From Dehalococcoidia bacterium (lineage in GTDB: Bacteria > Chloroflexota > Dehalococcoidia > UBA2979), in the NCBI GenBank assembly GCA_023228765.1, contig JALOAM010000070.1, forward strand, positions 1-15,367: a DNA stretch of 15,367 nucleotides, written 5' to 3'. The notes beneath the pieces are model-generated. The model was not told the origin of the DNA, made no database searches, and saw only the letters and a list, made by a program, of their open reading frames with translations. Positions 13,701-15,367 of this stretch are shown one piece after another; positions within the stretch are counted from its first letter, which is position 1; every line of letters starts with the position of its first letter. Made by a program: the position numbers and the translations under genes.

Positions 13701-14521
13701 GCCTGACCCTCGGCGCTGGCCTGCTGCTGACCTTCCTGTCGCTGACGGAGCGGCGGCCCACCGCCACACCCACAGACGAAGCACCCGAACGGTTGAGCCG
13801 CCCGGCATCCGCCGCGCCCGGGGAACTGGCGGTACGGGTTGCCGCGGCCGCCGTGTCCGCCGCCGTGGTGCAGGTGTTCCTCGGCTGGCCCGCGCTGAGC
13901 GCCGGCGCCGGGATCGTCGGTGCCTTGCTCCCGTCCTGGTACCGCGGCCAGCGCGAGACGCGGCGGCAGGAGGCGGTCGAGGAGGCCGTAGCCGAGGTCG
14001 TGGACGCGCTCCGCGACGCGAGCCGGGTGGGCGTCGGGATCGAGGATGCCCTGCGATCGCTCGGGCGGTCCGGGCCGCTGGCCCTGCGGCCGGCGCTCCG
14101 CGCGCTCGACCGCGACCTCCGGCTCATGGAGTTCGACGTGGCGATCGCGCGGGCACGGGAGGCGGTAGCGCACCCGGCGTTCGACATGCTCGCGGTGGCG
14201 CTGGTGATGTCGTTCCGCATCGGCGGGCGCAATCTGAGCGGCGTGCTCGACGGACTCGGGCGGTCGGTGCGCGGCACGGCGCGCGCCCGCCGCGAGGTGC
14301 GGGCGCAGCAGGCCGAACAGGTGATGTCGGCCCGCGTGATCGCGGCGCTGCCAGTGCTGCTGATCGTCGTCCTCCGCGCCCTGAACCCCCGTTACCTGGA
14401 CGTCTTCTCGACGCCGGCGGGCCAGGTCGTGCTGGCGGTCTGTCTCGTGCTCCCCGCCGTCGGCTACACGCTGATGCGGCGCACAATCGCGCTCCCCGGC
14501 CAGGAACGGGTGCTGCGATGA
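13685..14521 (+). CDS. tadB: Tad pilus membrane platform protein TadB (T2SSF)
   Basis: A 278-residue inner-membrane platform protein of the type II secretion F family. Hydrophobic segments are at about 3-20 (VVLSLTLGAGLLLTFLSL) and about 47-77 (ELAVRVAAAAVSAAVVQVFLGWPAL with AGAGIVGALLP). A further pair lies at the C-terminus (VIAALPVLLIVVLRAL and VVLAVCLVLPAVGYTLM). Between them is the cytoplasmic T2SSF domain (EAVAEVVDALRDASRVGVGIEDALRSLGRSG, AFDMLAVALVMSFRIGGRNLSGVLDGL). The ATG at 13685 has GGAAGGAG 6 bases upstream. Frames upstream of it belong to the repeat array. TadB pairs with TadC to anchor CpaF. The stop overlaps the tadC start by 4 bases. It differs from its upstream neighbours in having its own likely promoter. 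Confidence 0.88.
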   Translation: MHVVLSLTLGAGLLLTFLSLTERRPTATPTDEAPERLSRPASAAPGELAVRVAAAAVSAAVVQVFLGWPALSAGAGIVGALLPSWYRGQRETRRQEAVEEAVAEVVDALRDASRVGVGIEDALRSLGRSGPLALRPALRALDRDLRLMEFDVAIARAREAVAHPAFDMLAVALVMSFRIGGRNLSGVLDGLGRSVRGTARARREVRAQQAEQVMSARVIAALPVLLIVVLRALNPRYLDVFSTPAGQVVLAVCLVLPAVGYTLMRRTIALPGQERVLR

Positions 14522-15367
14522 CGCCCGCGCTGCTCGCCCCCGCGCTGATGGCGCCGACGCTCCTGCTCAGCGGCCTGCTCGGCGCCGGCCTCTGGCTGAT
14601 CGTGATGGGCCAGCCGCTCGGACGGCCGCGCCCGCGCCTCGCGGCGCGCCTGCACCGGATGTCCGCGCAGGGGCGGATGGAGCTGGAGGCCGGCGAGCAG
14701 CGCACACCCGTCTTCGACTCGCCCCTGCTCGAACGCACGCTCCGCCCGCTCCTCGACGACGCCGGCGCCGCGATCGGCGCGCTGCTGCGGCGCGTTGGGA
14801 TCGAGGGCGGGGACCTCGACCGGAGGCTGCGCCTGGTGATGCCGGGCGTCACATCCGCACAGTTCCGGGGTCAGCAGTTCGCGACGGGCCTCGTGGGCGC
14901 GGCCGTCTTCCCGGTGATCGGATTGCTCACGGGTGGCGCATGGCCGGTCTGGCTCTGGCTCGCGACGTTCGCGGCGGGGTACGCCGCGCCGAGCTGGCAA
15001 CTGAACGCCCGCCTGCGGCGGAGGCGGCTGACCGTGGTGACGGAGACGCCCGCCGCGCTGGACCTGCTCGTGCTCGGCGCGAGCGCGGGGCTCTCGCCGG
15101 AACAGGCGCTCGCGGAGACCGCAAAGCAGCTCGACGGCGTGCTGGGCGCCGCGCTGCGATCCGTGGTGCTGGAGGCGAGCATCGGCGGCCCGGACTACGC
15201 GGAAGGGCTGCGTCTGCTCGCCGAACGCGAGGAGGTCCCGGGGCTGCGCTCGCTCGCCGACACCTGGCGGCTGGCGCACCAGCAGGGGACGCCGCTGGCG
15301 CCGGCCATGCTCGCGCTCTCCGAGACCGCCCGCGATCGCGAGCGCACGCAGCTCCTCGAAGAAGGCG
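14518..15367 (+). CDS. tadC: Tad pilus membrane platform protein TadC (3' end outside window)
   Basis: The frame opens at the ATG overlapping the tadB stop (ATGA) and stays open to the window edge, giving 283 residues; only the C-terminal end of a typical protein is missing. An N-terminal membrane span (LLAPALMAPTLLLSGLLGAGLWLIV) is followed by a polar linker. A double span lies at about residues 120-160 (ATGLVGAAVFPVIGLLTGGAWPVWLWLATFAAGYAAP). The T2SSF domain comes after it (TVVTETPAALDLLVLGASAGLSPEQALAETAKQL, then EVPGLRSLADTWRLAHQQGTPLAPAMLALSETARDRER), matching TadC. With TadB it forms the platform driven by CpaF. Prepilin, prepilin peptidase and TadE/F-like genes are expected beyond the right edge. 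Confidence 0.85.
   Translation, partial: MTPALLAPALMAPTLLLSGLLGAGLWLIVMGQPLGRPRPRLAARLHRMSAQGRMELEAGEQRTPVFDSPLLERTLRPLLDDAGAAIGALLRRVGIEGGDLDRRLRLVMPGVTSAQFRGQQFATGLVGAAVFPVIGLLTGGAWPVWLWLATFAAGYAAPSWQLNARLRRRRLTVVTETPAALDLLVLGASAGLSPEQALAETAKQLDGVLGAALRSVVLEASIGGPDYAEGLRLLAEREEVPGLRSLADTWRLAHQQGTPLAPAMLALSETARDRERTQLLEEG

Noticed and set aside
1..15367. CRISPR arrays, tRNA or rRNA genes, insertion sequences
   Set aside because: No regularly spaced long repeats, no cloverleaf-like sequence noticed and no transposase-like product found on reading both strands.

Overview
The window is very GC-rich, with GC-rich third codon positions, GTG starts, AGGAGG-type ribosome binding sites and no outer-membrane secretin gene. 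Together with a BTAD/SARP-type regulator and a compact cpaB-cpaE-cpaF-tadB-tadC cluster, this suggests a high-GC monoderm-like bacterium, such as a Thermomicrobia/Chloroflexota member or an actinobacterium. This placement is inference. The gene mix on the left looks like a plasmid, ICE or other large accessory element.

Left part (1 to about 8140), all minus strand, transcribed right to left. In order of transcription: a 49-aa membrane peptide; two uncharacterised proteins of 203 and 337 aa; a 103-aa protein; a CHC2/Toprim primase; an ERF-family single-strand annealing protein; a 71-aa protein; a 25-aa leader peptide coupled to an ArdC-type antirestriction protein; 177-aa and 136-aa proteins; a 62-aa RHH-like peptide; a 192-aa protein; and a SAM-dependent methyltransferase (DPCAGTG/NPPY) that runs off the left edge. 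Many junctions overlap by 4 to 28 bases. This is a DNA maintenance set: priming, annealing, escape from restriction and methylation.

Middle (8138 to 10084). A stretch of about 900 bases without a convincing gene is followed by a minus-strand BTAD/SARP-type activator gene and a divergent intergenic region. The long gap carries heptameric direct repeats, CTGGAYY, with an exact 11-base period.

Right part (10085 to the end), plus strand. A 78-aa protein is followed by a Tad/Flp pilus (type IVc) assembly operon: cpaB/rcpC, cpaE/tadZ, cpaF/tadA, tadB, and tadC cut by the right edge. The genes are mostly coupled by ATGA overlaps. The exception is the 133-base gap before tadB, which holds five more CTGGAYY heptamers on the same 11-base grid.

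The most interesting signal is this repeat. Heptamers separated by 4 bases are the known layout of SARP operators, and a SARP-type protein is encoded between the sites. In the two best arrays the last heptamer lies 9 bases from a possible -10 box, one facing the DNA-maintenance genes and one facing tadB. The inference is that one activator coordinates a mobile-element operon with the later part of a Tad secretion/pilus operon.
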